From assembly GCA_964463485.1 (NCBI GenBank), contig CAYXDO010000169.1, positions 1 through 23,097 of the forward strand: a stretch of 23,097 nucleotides of DNA. The letters are read 5' to 3'. Source of the stretch: CAYXDO01 sp964463485. GTDB lineage: Bacteria > Myxococcota > Kuafuiibacteriia > Kuafuiibacteriales > Kuafuiibacteriaceae. The position numbers and the translations under genes are program-made. Under the pieces are notes generated by a model that was not told where the DNA came from, did no database searches, and worked only from the letters and a program-made list of their open reading frames with translations. Shown here piece by piece: positions 15,336 to 23,097 of the stretch. Numbering within the stretch: the first letter of the stretch is position 1; each line of letters starts with the position of its first letter.

Positions 15336-15353
15336 ACCACGGAGGGCACAGAC
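15336..15353. repeat. Decayed half-copy of the CCACAGAGG-type element
   Basis: ACCACGGAGGGCACAGAC matches the left arm of the complete element at 4781-4878 at about 15 of 18 positions. No matching second arm was found nearby, so this is a remnant, or chance. Confidence 0.5.
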
Positions 15354-15359
15354 GTGTAC

Positions 15360-16853
15360 TCAGTTCGGCCCGAGCGTGCAGAGCTCGAGGCTCGTCAGCA
15401 CTACGTCCGGCGATTGATACACGTACGCGCCGAACTGCTGGCCCTCTGGGGGTCGGTCGAATTGGCCTTCGACCTGCCAATCGGGTTCGCTCTCCGCGGC
15501 GTCATAGATCTTGCCGCGAACCTCCTGGTCGAACGCCAGGACGCGCAGCACGTAAGTCTGCCCTGCGACCATCGTGTAGGCCGGCCCTCGGAAGCGCGGC
15601 GCGGGATTCCAGGAGCCGGCGAACTCACCGAGCCAAACCTGGTCGACGCGACCGAACTCACTTCCCAGCAAGAACCCACCGTACGCGTGCGCTCCGAAGA
15701 CGACCCCAAACTCACCTCGTTCCGCCGGAGCGAACCGTCCGGTCAGTACGTACCGGTTGGTAGAGTAGGCGCCGCCGGCGTAGAGCACGGGGTGATAATC
15801 GTTCGGAGCCCCGGCGCCTCCGATTCGAACGCCCGCGGGGTCGGAGCTCGCGGCGCCACCGTTCGGCGAGTCCAACGGACCGGTCGCGTAGTTGATTCCA
15901 TCACAAGTCACGATTTGGCACTCCCGCTCGACGCAGAATCCCTCCGGGCAGTTTCTGTCCCGAAAGCAGCGAGCCGTGGGAGCGCCAACCCAGGTGATCG
16001 TCGCCTCGACCCGGGTGCCATCGTAGCCCCATCCGTTCCCGCCGTCTCCGAGCTCGAGATCGACGACGGTGCCAGGCCAGAGGCTCGTCGTCGCGGTGAA
16101 CGTGACTGAGTTCGCCCAGCCTGGGATGTTGACGCCCGCGGAGAAGACGACCTCGTCGTCCACCAAGATCACGGAATCGGTCGAGGAGAGTGGGGCGCCC
16201 CCATGGCCCGACACGCCTTCGAAGAGTGCGTCGATGCGGTAGCTCCCCGGCGCGAACGCCGTGTACCGAAGGATTGCGACCTCGCCCGAGGGACCCGGAT
16301 GCATGATGACCCAACCGGGCTCCACCGTGGTGGTTCCGGCGCAGTGCGCGACCTCGCCGCTGGTGTTTTGGTAAACGTGCGCGCTTGGAGGCGACCCGTC
16401 CGGGTTCACGTGCCAGACGTCCGATCCGCAGTCGACATCGTGGACGGCCCGACCGAGCAGCTGGAACTCTCCGGAGCGGCTGGCCGCCCAGCCGTAGCTC
16501 CAGGTGCCCGCAGGATTCTCGGAAGGCGAGAATCCTGCGCGAGCGTCGTCCGCGCAGGCCTCCCCGGAGACGAGGCCCCCAGCAAAGCCTGAGTCACAGG
16601 CGCTCCGAGTGCAGACGCCGTTCGAACAAGCATGCGGAAACTCACACGTGGATCCGCAAGCGCCGCAGTGATCGTGACTGGTCGTGAGATCGACGCAAAC
16701 TCCGGAGCAACATTCGAATGACTCTGCGCAAGAATGAGTTTCGCTGCAGTCGCGGGAGCCCTGGGGAACGGTCGAGGTCCCGGCGTGCGGCTGGCAGCCG
16801 AGGGCAAGGAACGACCCGAGGGAGAGAAGCGAGCGCGCGATTCCAGATCGCAT
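15360..16853 (-). CDS. Secreted lipoprotein with Cys-module, beta-sandwich and LamG-like domains
   Basis: This 497-residue lipoprotein has the lipobox LALGC with Cys20. A cysteine-spaced region at about 35-84 contains CCSGVC, HCGACGSTC and CSNGVC, a module common in myxobacterial surface proteins. A beta-sandwich region (about 108-290) has the pattern NPAGTWSYG, then HPGPSGEVAILRYTAFAPGSYRI, then GDGGNGWGYDGT, which resembles a widespread extracellular domain of Planctomycetes-type proteins. A second short cysteine stretch (CPEGFCVEREC) leads to a C-terminal LamG/concanavalin-like region (WNPAPRFRG, TYVLRVLAFDQEVRGKIYDA), probably for carbohydrate or surface binding. I prefer the ATG at 16853 because it gives a compact signal; a GTG 11 codons upstream is possible. 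It is divergent from the RHS gene across 170 bases. No catalytic residues are recognisable. Confidence 0.82.
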   Translation of the reverse strand: MRSGIARSLLSLGSFLALGCQPHAGTSTVPQGSRDCSETHSCAESFECCSGVCVDLTTSHDHCGACGSTCEFPHACSNGVCTRSACDSGFAGGLVSGEACADDARAGFSPSENPAGTWSYGWAASRSGEFQLLGRAVHDVDCGSDVWHVNPDGSPPSAHVYQNTSGEVAHCAGTTTVEPGWVIMHPGPSGEVAILRYTAFAPGSYRIDALFEGVSGHGGAPLSSTDSVILVDDEVVFSAGVNIPGWANSVTFTATTSLWPGTVVDLELGDGGNGWGYDGTRVEATITWVGAPTARCFRDRNCPEGFCVERECQIVTCDGINYATGPLDSPNGGAASSDPAGVRIGGAGAPNDYHPVLYAGGAYSTNRYVLTGRFAPAERGEFGVVFGAHAYGGFLLGSEFGRVDQVWLGEFAGSWNPAPRFRGPAYTMVAGQTYVLRVLAFDQEVRGKIYDAAESEPDWQVEGQFDRPPEGQQFGAYVYQSPDVVLTSLELCTLGPN

Positions 16854-17012
16854 GGAACGGACGCCAGCGAGCCCCGTGCCGCACACAACTCAACGCCCCG
16901 CGCTGCGAGTCGAGCCGACGAGTGCGCCTGCGTCGCAATCCCTTCGCGTAAGACTGGGACAAGAATCCCTCCCACCACCGGCACGGATCTCGCTTCGAAT
17001 CCACCCGTCCTC

Positions 17013-17016
17013 GGAG
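17013..17016 (+). promoter_or_regulatory. Shine-Dalgarno of the RHS gene
   Basis: GGAG lies seven bases upstream of the ATG at 17024 and supports this start. The 170-base divergent gap between 16854 and 17023 should hold promoters for both the lipoprotein and the RHS gene; I could not define them. Confidence 0.6.
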
Positions 17017-17023
17017 CAGACTC

Positions 17024-20000
17024 ATGCAGACCTCGAGAGCGATCCTCCCATGGATCACGATCATCTCCGTCTCCGCGAGCAAATGCGACTGCGGAGGTGA
17101 GGACGTCCCGGCCGACGCCGGGTTCCCCGACGGGTCGATTTGGCCGGACGCGACGCTTCCTCCCGACCCCAGAACCGTGGCTCCAAAGCTCGAGCCGGCC
17201 GTCCCGACTCAGCTCGCCGACGCCCTGGAGTTCTTGTACTCTGGAGACTCTCCGGTCCAAACAGGAGTGGCTCCCGGGACGATCGTCCGGGCCCGAGTTG
17301 CGCTCGTTAGGGGCGAAGTAACCGACGACATGGGCGCGCCGCTCTCCGGCGTCACGGTGAGCTTCGCGAACCACCCCGAGCTTGGTCAGACCCTGAGCCG
17401 ACTGGATGGCCGGTTCGACCTCGCCTTCAACGCCGGCGGCCCAATGACGCTGAGGCTCGCGCGAGATGGCTTCGTGTCCGCGGATCGTCTCGTCGACGTG
17501 ACCTGGCGCGAGACTCTCGAGCTCGACAAAATCGTACTCAAAAGGCTCGACCAGGTCGCGACCCAGGTAACCCTCTCGGCCGGCTCCGCTCTGCAGCTCC
17601 ACCGCGCGAGCAAAGTCGAAGACGAGAGCGGCGCTCGGCAAGCGAGCCTCCTGTTTCAGGCCGGAACGACGGCCGAGTTGATCGACGCCAGCGGCGTACC
17701 GACACCTGCGTCCAACCTGACGGTGCGTGCGACCGAGCTCACCGTCGGTGAGTCTGGGCCGCGAGCCATGCCCGCGCTCCTCCCGCCTTCGAGCGCCTAT
17801 ACGTACGCCGTCGAGCTCAGCGCCGACGAAGCGATCGCGGCCGACGCGAAGACGGTCCGCTTCTCGCGCCCGGTCGCCTTCTACGTCGAGAACTTTCTGG
17901 GGATGCCGGTAGGCGCGCACGTGCCGACCGCGTGGTGGAACCGCGCGGGGGCGTGGGTCCCGTCCGACGATGGCCGAGTGATCCGAATTCAGGGAGCTCA
18001 GGGCGGGCTAGCTGAGCTCGACACGGATGGGGACAGTCTTCCAGACTCGGAGGCAACTCTCTCGATGCTCGGTGTGACGTCGGACGAGCGCCGCTCCCTG
18101 GCCTCGACCTACTCGCCTGGAGTCGAGCTCTGGCGCGCTCAGGCGGAGCACTTCACGACCTACGATCTCAATTACGGGATCGTTCCGCCAAACGACGCGC
18201 TGCCCCCCAAGACCAAGCTCCCCGTGAAGTCGGAAGATTCCTGGGGCGATTGGTTGGACGGCTTCGGGAGCATTGAGCTCGAGACTCAGATCTTCCAGGA
18301 AGCCATCCCGATCGTCGGGGCTCCCTACGCGCTGACGTACTCGAGCGAGCGTGTCGTCGGACGTAGCGCAGCCAGGATGCTGCAGATCCCGCTCACGGGC
18401 CCGGACACGCCGGCTACTCTCGAGTCCGTCGAGCTGGAAGTCCAGCTCGCCGGGCGCCGATTCAATCAGTCGTTTCCTGCCGCCTCGGGCCTCTCTACGG
18501 ACTTCGTTTGGGACGGGCTCGACGCTTACGGCCGGGCGCTCCAGGGTGCGCAGCCGGTCACCGTCCGAATCGACTACCTTTACCCCGGCTTCTACGCCCT
18601 GCCGCCGTATGTCGCCCGCAGCTTTGATCTGCCCAGCTCAGCGGCATCGGATGTGGCTTCCCTGACCTCGGTCAGGCTGTCGCAAACCTTCCGAGGCAAC
18701 CTGAGTAGCCTCGGCGGCTTCGACGCGCGGGGCCTGGGCCTCGGAGGCTGGTCGCTCGACGTTCATCACGTGTATGATTTTGGATCCCGCACCCTACTCA
18801 TGGGCGACGGCCGACGCACCAACACTCGAGGTCAGAGCGCCGCCGTCGTCACCCGCCTCGCAGGGGTCTGTGGCGAGGACGAGGAATCGGGAGACGGGGG
18901 TCCAGCCTCCGAAGCGGGCGTCGGATGGCCGAATGGTCTGGCGTATGCGCCGGACGGCAGCCTGTACATCGCTTCCGTCGGGCGCGTGCGAAGAGTCTCC
19001 CCTGACGGAGTCATCCAGGCCGTCGCGGGGACCGGCGTGCGCGGATACTCCGGCGACGATGGCCCCGCGCTCGATGCTCAGTTGGACGTGGCGGCCGGAA
19101 TCGCGGTCGGACCGGACGGGTCCATCTTCGTCGCGGATTATTTCAACCACTCCGTGCGAAAAATCGCCGACGGTTCGATCACGACGATCGCGGGCGGCCA
19201 TGGCGCGGGCTTCTCAGGAGACGGCGGGGCGGCCAGCGCGGCGACCCTCCACTCGCCGCGGTCGCTGGCGATGAGGAGCGACGGCACACTCTACCTCGCG
19301 GACTCAGGCAACGACCGAATTCGGCGCATCACACCCGACGGGCGGATCGACACCGTCGTTCGATGCCCGACCTGTGAGGGCACGGCCCTCACCTTGCCTC
19401 TCAGCGCGCCAGCCGGGCTCGGCATCGGCTCGGAGGGGAGTCTGTACGTCGGAGCCGGTACGCCGAGCTGTGTCTTTCGCGTCACCCCGGAGGGTCGCAC
19501 GTCGACCGTCGCGGGGGTCTGCGGTCGCTCCGGATTCTCCGGTGACGGAGACCTCGCCACGAGCGCTCGCCTCGCCGAAATCATGGACCTCGACCTCGGC
19601 CCCGACGATACGGTCTACGTGGCGGAGCGCTGCAACCACAGGATCCGCTCGATCGGCCCCGACGGCCTCATTCGAACGGTGGCCGGCTGCAGCGCGACCG
19701 GAGCCGCCTGTCAGAGTAGCTGCGACCCCGATCTCGGAACGCCCGCAGGCGCCTACCACGTCTACTCACCGCGGGCGCTGGCGATCGGCCCGGAAGGCCA
19801 GGTCGCCTTCGCTGAGGGTCGAAATCGGATCTCCCTGCTGAGTACGGTGCTGCCTGGAGTGGGGCTGACCGACCACCTCATCCCATCCGATGACGGCGAG
19901 TTGCTCTATCGATTCGATCTTCGGGGGCGTCACCTCGAGACTCTGCTGTCGCTCACTGGAAAGGCGCTGTTGACCTTTGGATACGACCCCGAGGGCCGCC

Positions 20001-22939
20001 TCGAGAGTGTCACGGACGCCTCCGGAAATCGGACTCGGGTCGAGCGGGACGCGACCGGGACGCTCGAAGCCATCGTGGGCCCGTTCGACGAGCGAACAGC
20101 GCTGGCGCTCGACGCGGACGGTTATCTCGCACGAGTCGAAAACCCGGCGGGCGAGGCTACCAGACTCACCTACGCTCGCGACGGGCTCTTGACCGGAGTC
20201 ACCGGTCCCGACGATAGGACCTTTGAAATCAGCTACGACGACGTCGGACGAGTGGCTCTCGCCAAGAACCCGCGAGGCGCCCGAACCGAAATTCAACCGG
20301 GGCTCACCGCCGACGGAGCTCGTAAGGTCAGTCTCCGCTCGCCCATGGGTAGGCTGACCGAGCAAGTCATGATTCGTCCCGAGTCCGGTGAGTTGCTCCG
20401 AGTCACCACGAGGCCGGACGGCACCAAGACCGAGGTGCTCGCGCGGACCGACGGGAGCCTCGCGCGAATCTCGTCAGACGGCGCACGAAGTGAGCAAGTC
20501 ATGAGCGCCGATCCGAGGTTCGGAATGCTCGCGCCCCTGTCCTCCTTGGGATCGGTCCTAACCCCCAGCGGACGAGTCGTGGCGACCGTATTCTCGCGAG
20601 AGGTGGTCTCGGCCGATCCGATGAATCCGCTTGGGGCGGTCGCACGAATGGTCGAGACGAGCTCCCTGGCAGGACGGAGCAGATCCCGGACGACCTACGA
20701 CGGAGCCTCGCGAACCTTCACCGTGGAGTCGCCGGCCGGTCGAAGGGCTACCTTCACCATCGACGAGGCCGGGCGCGAGCTCGAACGCAGGGTCGGCAAC
20801 TTCCTACCCATCGCGACCGTCTACGATGCCAAGGGTCGAATCACCTCGATCACCCAAGGAGACCGGAGCACCTCGCTCACTTACGATACCAAGGGCCTCC
20901 TGGAGTCGCTCCGAGATGCGGAGGGTGGAGCCGCAGGCTTCCAACGCGACGCCGCGGGCCGAGTCATCCAACTCGTCGGCCCGGACGGAACCGTGCGCTC
21001 GTTTGGGTACGACGCAGCCGGTCGTCTCGTCTCGGTAGCCCCTCCCGATCGACCGGCACACACGTTCGAGCGCTCGCCAACCGGACACGTCGTTTCCTAT
21101 GTTCCGGCCGGCGTGGCCCTCGCAGCCATTCAGACTCAGCGCGACCTGGACGAAGCGATCACCCAAGTCACTGGGCCGATCACCGACCGTCTGATTACCC
21201 ATGACGCCGCAGGGCGAATCGCTACGGAACAAAGCGGCGCCGAGAGCATCACCGCCACCTACCGCCCCGAAGACGGCAAAGTGGCCACGTTGTCCACCGC
21301 CGACGGTGAGACCCTCGCGGTCTCGTACGACGGCCCGCTCGTCACCGGCTTCGCTTGGTCCGGCCCCATCGCGGGGTCCGTGGCCTTTGCCTACGATGAT
21401 CGGTTCTACCTCGAATCGGTCACGGTCGGCGGAGGCGCTTCGATCGGCCGCTCGTACGACTCCGACGGCTTCGCGGTCCAGGTGGGAACGCTGGCGGTCG
21501 AGTACGCGCCGGCGAATGGGTATGTGTCGGCGATGAGCCAGGGGCTCGTGAGAGACGAGCGCACTTGGAATGAGTATGGACAGCCCGCGGATCAGCTCGT
21601 GACCGTCAGCGGCTCGCCGGTGCTCGAGCTGCACCTTCTCAGGGACAAGCTCGGGAGGATCAACGAGCGCCGGGAGCTCGTGGAGGGGGAGTCGAAGACG
21701 ACCAAATATGGGTACGATTCCGGAGGCCGCTTGATACGAGTAGAGGTGGACGGCGTCGAGGTCGCCCGGTACACGTTCGACTCGAATGGGAACAGACTGA
21801 CCTATTTCGATGGGACCGAGTCGGCTGCCACCTACGACGACGAAGACCGCATTCTCACTCAGGGAGGCGTAAGCTACTCTCACGATGCGGAGGGTCGACG
21901 CACCGGCAAAGTCTCCGGAGGGTCCACGACCTATGGGTTCGACGGCTTCCAGCGACTCCGGCAGCTCGGGCTCCCCGACGGATCGACCATCGACTACGTG
22001 CTCGACGGCCTCCACCGCCGCGTGGGAAAGCGAGTCGGCGGGGAGCTCGTTCAGGGGTTCTTGTATCAGGACGAGCTTCGAGTCGTAGCGGAGCTCGACG
22101 GCGCCGGGAACGTCGTGAGCACCTTCGCCTATGCCGGCGCCTCGTTGGTCCCGGACTTCATGGTGAGAGGCGGTCGGACGTACCGCCTGGTGAGTGACCA
22201 CCTGGGTAGTCCAAGGCTGGTGATCGACATAGCGAACGGCGCGGTGGCGCAGCGAATGGACTTCGACGCCTTTGGACGAGTTCTGGCCGACACCAACCCC
22301 GGCTTTCAGCCTTTTGGCTTCGCCGGCGGCCTCTTCGATCGCGACACCGGACTCGTCCACTTCGGCGCGCGTGAGTACGACCCCGAAACTGCGCGCTGGC
22401 TGAGTCGCGACCCTCTTCGGATGCTCGGGGGTGACCTGAATTTGTACGCCTACGTGCGAGGAGATCCAGTCAACTCGACCGATCCGAGCGGCCTCGGACC
22501 CACCACGCCTTCGATCGAGTCCCTGGCCGTGAAGTGGAACAAGAATCACCCAGGCGAAGACACTCGATACTGGGACCCAGTGACCGTGTCCGAGGAGCTC
22601 GGAGTGCCCACGCTGACTCGAGATCAGATGGCTCAGATCGACCACATCAACACCAGCATGCACACGATGCAGTATCTCATTCCCATCAACGAGAACGACT
22701 CGATCTTGGCGCAGGTCGGAAAACGCGGCGCGCGGCTGCTGCTCGCCGTGCCCGCCACGCAGATCCCGTATTCCTACGAGATGGGCAAAGGTTTCGACCA
22801 ACTCACCGGCCTCGACGTGTTCGGTCGAATCGCCGCGGATACCGGGAGCTTCAACACCCCGGAGACCTCCCGAGCCAGCTTCATCGGGCTTTGGCGAGGC
22901 GTGGAGGGCCTATTCATGTCCGTCGCTACGTCGGACTAG
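17024..22939 (+). CDS. Giant teneurin-like RHS/YD-repeat protein with variable C-terminus
   Basis: This 1971-residue secreted protein starts with a hydrophobic signal ending SVSA near residue 18; the following SKCDC is not a good lipobox. A carboxypeptidase-regulatory-like domain (about 88-185, GAPLSGVTVSF, LDGRFDLAF) precedes a beta-rich region. NHL repeats lie at about 605-940 (GDGGPA, PNGLAYAPDGSLYIA, RVRRVSPDG, VAGTGVRGYSGDDGPA, GNDRIRRI). Then YD repeats run from about 985 to 1710 (YDPEGRLESV, YDAAGRLVSV, YDSGGRLIRV). The RHS core follows at about 1715-1824 (DHLGSPRLVID, FAGGLFDRDTGLVHFGAREYDPETARWLSRDP), closing with PVNSTDPSGL (DPSGL at 1820-1824), the site where such shells cleave themselves. 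The last ~147 residues are an unrecognised, mostly helical domain, in the position used by toxins in polymorphic toxin systems. The order plug, NHL, YD shell matches teneurins and their bacterial relatives. No immunity gene is visible downstream before the window ends. Confidence 0.92.
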   Translation: MQTSRAILPWITIISVSASKCDCGGEDVPADAGFPDGSIWPDATLPPDPRTVAPKLEPAVPTQLADALEFLYSGDSPVQTGVAPGTIVRARVALVRGEVTDDMGAPLSGVTVSFANHPELGQTLSRLDGRFDLAFNAGGPMTLRLARDGFVSADRLVDVTWRETLELDKIVLKRLDQVATQVTLSAGSALQLHRASKVEDESGARQASLLFQAGTTAELIDASGVPTPASNLTVRATELTVGESGPRAMPALLPPSSAYTYAVELSADEAIAADAKTVRFSRPVAFYVENFLGMPVGAHVPTAWWNRAGAWVPSDDGRVIRIQGAQGGLAELDTDGDSLPDSEATLSMLGVTSDERRSLASTYSPGVELWRAQAEHFTTYDLNYGIVPPNDALPPKTKLPVKSEDSWGDWLDGFGSIELETQIFQEAIPIVGAPYALTYSSERVVGRSAARMLQIPLTGPDTPATLESVELEVQLAGRRFNQSFPAASGLSTDFVWDGLDAYGRALQGAQPVTVRIDYLYPGFYALPPYVARSFDLPSSAASDVASLTSVRLSQTFRGNLSSLGGFDARGLGLGGWSLDVHHVYDFGSRTLLMGDGRRTNTRGQSAAVVTRLAGVCGEDEESGDGGPASEAGVGWPNGLAYAPDGSLYIASVGRVRRVSPDGVIQAVAGTGVRGYSGDDGPALDAQLDVAAGIAVGPDGSIFVADYFNHSVRKIADGSITTIAGGHGAGFSGDGGAASAATLHSPRSLAMRSDGTLYLADSGNDRIRRITPDGRIDTVVRCPTCEGTALTLPLSAPAGLGIGSEGSLYVGAGTPSCVFRVTPEGRTSTVAGVCGRSGFSGDGDLATSARLAEIMDLDLGPDDTVYVAERCNHRIRSIGPDGLIRTVAGCSATGAACQSSCDPDLGTPAGAYHVYSPRALAIGPEGQVAFAEGRNRISLLSTVLPGVGLTDHLIPSDDGELLYRFDLRGRHLETLLSLTGKALLTFGYDPEGRLESVTDASGNRTRVERDATGTLEAIVGPFDERTALALDADGYLARVENPAGEATRLTYARDGLLTGVTGPDDRTFEISYDDVGRVALAKNPRGARTEIQPGLTADGARKVSLRSPMGRLTEQVMIRPESGELLRVTTRPDGTKTEVLARTDGSLARISSDGARSEQVMSADPRFGMLAPLSSLGSVLTPSGRVVATVFSREVVSADPMNPLGAVARMVETSSLAGRSRSRTTYDGASRTFTVESPAGRRATFTIDEAGRELERRVGNFLPIATVYDAKGRITSITQGDRSTSLTYDTKGLLESLRDAEGGAAGFQRDAAGRVIQLVGPDGTVRSFGYDAAGRLVSVAPPDRPAHTFERSPTGHVVSYVPAGVALAAIQTQRDLDEAITQVTGPITDRLITHDAAGRIATEQSGAESITATYRPEDGKVATLSTADGETLAVSYDGPLVTGFAWSGPIAGSVAFAYDDRFYLESVTVGGGASIGRSYDSDGFAVQVGTLAVEYAPANGYVSAMSQGLVRDERTWNEYGQPADQLVTVSGSPVLELHLLRDKLGRINERRELVEGESKTTKYGYDSGGRLIRVEVDGVEVARYTFDSNGNRLTYFDGTESAATYDDEDRILTQGGVSYSHDAEGRRTGKVSGGSTTYGFDGFQRLRQLGLPDGSTIDYVLDGLHRRVGKRVGGELVQGFLYQDELRVVAELDGAGNVVSTFAYAGASLVPDFMVRGGRTYRLVSDHLGSPRLVIDIANGAVAQRMDFDAFGRVLADTNPGFQPFGFAGGLFDRDTGLVHFGAREYDPETARWLSRDPLRMLGGDLNLYAYVRGDPVNSTDPSGLGPTTPSIESLAVKWNKNHPGEDTRYWDPVTVSEELGVPTLTRDQMAQIDHINTSMHTMQYLIPINENDSILAQVGKRGARLLLAVPATQIPYSYEMGKGFDQLTGLDVFGRIAADTGSFNTPETSRASFIGLWRGVEGLFMSVATSD

Positions 22940-23047
22940 CAATCCCGACCGCTTGGATCCTCGGCTCGACCCGGTCCCGTTCCGGTCCGGGTACCGGCCC
23001 TGCCCACTCGCTCGAGTTCACGGGTGCAGGCTGGTGAGAAACGATTT

Positions 23048-23084
23048 GGGTGCAGCCGGGCCTGGATCTGAGTGCGCTGCGGGG
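23048..23084. repeat. Right copy of the 37-bp inverted repeat
   Basis: This is the exact reverse complement of 199-235. Similarity continues for ~10 bases on the right side (23085-23094, 8 of 10 positions), whereas the left flank diverges. It begins 108 bases after the RHS stop codon. The stretch 22940-23047 has no gene; it contains a GC-rich run with two CCGGTCC motifs and a CCGG-GTA-CCGG hairpin around 22975-23000. Confidence 0.85.
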
Positions 23085-23097
23085 AAGTTGTTCGCAA

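Noticed and set aside
20804..22801. 665-residue open frame on the minus strand opposite the RHS gene
   Set aside because: It is a shadow of the GC-rich YD-repeat coding strand: no domain, no start signals, and biased composition rich in His, Arg and Val.

Overview
The window is GC-rich, gene-dense bacterial DNA. It has GTG starts, many 4-base gene overlaps (ATGA or GTGA), Tat-type export signals, lipoproteins with spaced-cysteine modules, a very large RHS/YD-repeat protein with NHL repeats, and scattered intergenic palindromes. This mix best fits a myxobacterium-like lineage (Myxococcota or another former deltaproteobacterium). No rRNA or other marker gene is present, so the assignment is an inference. 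I saw no tRNA, rRNA, CRISPR array, transposase or integrase gene.

Layout. Positions 1-385 hold no convincing gene but carry three repeat structures. Positions 386-3509 (minus strand) form a tightly overlapping three-gene operon: a membrane-anchored DUF6599-like protein, a Tat-exported DUF362 protein, and a fused NapH-NapG-like polyferredoxin. Positions 3669-4448 (minus) encode a close match to methylmalonyl-CoA decarboxylase (ScpB). A 528-bp repeat-rich gap follows. Positions 4977-14491 (plus) form a long run: a DUF6599-like lipoprotein, a DUF362 Tat lipoprotein, a second Tat-type DUF362 protein, a ~1295-residue propeller / DUF6599-like / beta-barrel protein, and a three-gene ABC importer of the tungstate/molybdate (Wtp) type. 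Positions 14486-15229 (minus) encode a metallophosphoesterase. Positions 15360-16853 (minus) encode a cysteine-module lipoprotein, and 17024-22939 (plus) a 1971-residue teneurin-like RHS protein.

How it may work together. A DUF6599-like protein followed directly by a Tat-exported DUF362 protein occurs twice, on opposite strands. The same DUF6599 signature (IDGAAP) also lies inside the large outer-membrane-type protein, downstream of the third DUF362 gene. One copy of the pair is coupled to a membrane Fe-S electron carrier, the other to an outer-membrane-type barrel and an oxyanion importer. I infer a cell-envelope system, probably redox- or metal-cofactor-linked, whose substrate is unknown. 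This is the best candidate here for an undescribed system. The importer's binding protein lacks the two carboxylate residues that I recall as metal-oxyanion ligands in WtpA, so its substrate may not be tungstate or molybdate.

A 37-bp sequence is repeated in inverted orientation near the two window ends. Other intergenic palindromes belong to dispersed families seen in many soil and aquatic bacteria.
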